A stretch of 55,678 nt of DNA from Acidimicrobiales bacterium. Lineage in GTDB: Bacteria > Actinomycetota > Acidimicrobiia > Acidimicrobiales > CADCSY01. The position numbers were made by a program, and so were the translations under genes. This document shows, piece by piece, positions 54,492 to 55,678 of the stretch. The stretch is from the NCBI GenBank assembly GCA_030446545.1, contig JAUJNB010000004.1:1-55678 (forward strand), written 5' to 3'. Below the pieces are notes generated by a model. The model ran no database searches and was not told the origin of the DNA. It saw nothing but the letters and a program-made list of their open reading frames with translations. Within the stretch, counting starts at the first letter, position 1. Every line of letters begins with the position of its first letter.

Positions 54492-54497
54492 TACCCT
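54492..54497 (+). promoter_or_regulatory. -10 hexamer TACCCT for the PGRP amidase gene
   Basis: TACCCT, eight bases before the ATG at 54506. Confidence 0.45.
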
Positions 54498-54505
54498 TTC
54501 GCCGC

Positions 54506-55447
54506 ATGTCCGAGACGGAGATGGCCGCCGCGCCCGAAGGTGGGCCGGATGCGCCGGTCCGGTCCCTTCGCCGGGCCCTGCTCGGTCGGGGCCTAATGGC
54601 CGCCGGTGCCCTCGCCTTGGGCCCTCGGTTCCTCGAGTCCCTGGCCACCGGCGCCGCCATCGACGACGCCACCCTCGTGCACGCACCCGCCCGGGTGACG
54701 GCCCCGCCCATCATCTCGCGCCAGGAGTGGGGCGCCGACGAATCGCTGCGCACCGGCACTCGCTCGTTCGCTCCTGTCACCAAAGCCATCGTCCACCACA
54801 CGGCCACCCTCACCGAGGAGCCCGACCCGGGCGCCCGAGTGCGAGCCATCTATCGCTACCACGTCCAGGGGAGCGGCTGGAGCGACATCGGCTACAACTT
54901 CCTGATCGACCAGAGCGGGCTGATCTACGAAGGTCGCTGGGCGCGGGACTACGGCTCCGACGAGACCCACGGTGGTGAGGACGAGGACGGCCTGGGCGTC
55001 CTCGGCGCCCACGCCTACGGCTTCAATCGGGGCAGCGTGGGCGTGGCCCTCCTGGGCACGTACACCTCCGCCGATGCGACCGCCACCGACGCCGCCCTGG
55101 AGGCGCTCACCGCCCTGTTGAGCTGGAAGCTGGGGACCCGAGGCATCGACCCACACGGTTCCTCGGGCTACGCCAAGGCCGACGGCAGCATCGTCCGGTT
55201 CCCCAACTTGTGCGGTCACCGAGACGTCCTGACCACGGGCTGCCCCGGTGACGGCCTGGGCCGACGGCTGGCCGAGGTCCGCACCGCCGTGGCCGCCACC
55301 ATCGCCTCCCGCCCGGTCGAACCCCGGTCGGTCGAACCCCGGTCGGTCGAACCCTCCGCCGGCCAGGAGCAGGGCCGGGAGGCCGACGACCCCGAGAACG
55401 AACCGAAGAAGAAGCGCAGAGAGCGCAGGAGAGACCAGGACGACTAG
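54506..55447 (+). CDS. Exported N-acetylmuramoyl-L-alanine amidase, PGRP/amidase_2 family
   Basis: It should cut the bond between N-acetylmuramic acid and the stem peptide. The N-terminus has a twin-arginine-like signal (SLRRALLGRGLMAAGALALG). The PGRP domain follows: SRQEWGADESLR, zinc His in KAIVHHTATL, IGYNFLIDQSGLIYEGR, GAHAYGFNRGSVGVALLG, and the second zinc region CGHRDVLTTGCPGD. After the domain is a VEPRS repeat from a 15-nt tandem unit (about 55317-55350) and a highly charged tail (KKKRRERRRDQDD) that could bind wall polymers. 313 residues. Confidence 0.88.
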   Translation: MSETEMAAAPEGGPDAPVRSLRRALLGRGLMAAGALALGPRFLESLATGAAIDDATLVHAPARVTAPPIISRQEWGADESLRTGTRSFAPVTKAIVHHTATLTEEPDPGARVRAIYRYHVQGSGWSDIGYNFLIDQSGLIYEGRWARDYGSDETHGGEDEDGLGVLGAHAYGFNRGSVGVALLGTYTSADATATDAALEALTALLSWKLGTRGIDPHGSSGYAKADGSIVRFPNLCGHRDVLTTGCPGDGLGRRLAEVRTAVAATIASRPVEPRSVEPRSVEPSAGQEQGREADDPENEPKKKRRERRRDQDD

Positions 55448-55516
55448 TCGAGGGTGCCGGGCGCCCGATCTCCCGGTGCTGAACCGGCCTTGCAGGGGGC
55501 CGAAGACGCGCTGGAG

Positions 55517-55678
55517 TCAGGAGCGCACGGCGCCCCAACGACGGGCGAAGTCGGAGTAGCGCACGATGCAGCGAAACGCGGCCAGACCGTCGCGCCAGCC
55601 GATCCTCTTGCCCTCGGCGTAGGTGCGCCACCCGCCGGCGGCCACCTTGGCCGTGATCTCGGGCTCGATCCCGAAGCG
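55517..55678 (-). CDS. C-terminal end of a GT2 (dolichol-phosphate-mannose synthase-like) glycosyltransferase, cut by window edge
   Basis: Minus strand, open to the edge: [18 protein letters not shown], then [17 protein letters not shown] and [14 protein letters not shown], stop at 55517. In relatives I know, about 11 residues (YEVxISYxGR-like) lie between GGWR and TYAEGK; they are absent here, which suggests a short in-frame deletion. The 55448-55516 gap before it holds no gene. Confidence 0.7.
   Translation of the reverse strand, partial: RFGIEPEITAKVAAGGWRTYAEGKRIGWRDGLAAFRCIVRYSDFARRWGAVRS

Overview
This 55.7 kb window is a GC-rich chromosomal segment (roughly 70% G+C by eye) with an actinobacterial gene set. 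It has the actinobacterial bc1-aa3 genes qcrC-qcrA-qcrB and ctaC-ctaD-ctaE-ctaF, the F420 genes cofD/cofE, a DUF3048 protein, LCP and PGRP wall proteins, and AccA3-type acyl-CoA carboxylase. GTG starts and GTGA/ATGA stop-start overlaps are very frequent, and many genes have a TANNNT hexamer 6-9 nt before the start codon, which suggests leaderless mRNAs. An uncultured member of the Acidimicrobiia (Iamia/Ilumatobacter-like) is my best guess; the assignment is inference. No tRNA, rRNA, CRISPR array or insertion sequence was seen.

Layout. 1-3.8 kb: galactose use (GH2 glycosidase cut by the window edge, galT, galK). 3.8-7.6 kb, minus: ctaG, a thiolase-like protein lacking the catalytic Cys/His/Cys, and a membrane metallophosphoesterase with altered metal motifs, all linked by 4-nt overlaps. 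7.7-15.5 kb: respiration, with ctaE-qcrC-qcrA-qcrB on plus and ctaC-ctaD-ctaF on minus, separated by two decayed genes (11.6-12.5 kb). 15.7-18.9 kb: a MerR regulator coupled to a large unknown membrane protein, then a GDT1-type transporter. 19-24.5 kb: RNA uracil methyltransferase, glutathionyl-hydroquinone reductase, and a trio of heme-oxygenase-like diiron enzyme, CDGSH protein and HemK2/MTQ2-like methyltransferase, plus two proteins of unknown function. 24.6-31 kb: rhodanese-ThiF fusion, a DUF559 gene between direct repeats, PsiE-like protein, biotin carboxylase/BCCP with divergent birA, and a class IV aminotransferase.

31-53 kb is a cell-surface polysaccharide region: LCP ligase, UDP-galactopyranose-mutase-like flavoprotein, three related GT39-type membrane glycosyltransferases (two truncated and joined tail to tail), DUF3048 protein, UDP-glucose dehydrogenase, UDP-glucuronate decarboxylase, sugar nucleotidyltransferase, GalE-like epimerase, GT2 and GT4 transferases and a DUF2142-like protein, with F420 genes cofD/cofE embedded. 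53-55.7 kb: Bax-inhibitor-like protein, VOC protein, Tat-exported PGRP amidase, and the 3' end of another GT2.

Main points: (1) the UDP-glucose dehydrogenase carries a 454-residue intein placed exactly at its catalytic cysteine, with LAGLIDADG endonuclease motifs. (2) Several junctions contain very short relay ORFs that bridge stop and start codons by ATGA/GTGA overlaps, some visibly made by tandem duplication. (3) Seven single-base losses in G/C runs break ctaD (three), cofE (two), cofD and a GT4 gene; the preserved 4-nt overlaps suggest sequence errors rather than decay. (4) Structured intergenic elements lie at 7648-7701, 24607-24623 and 32558-32629.
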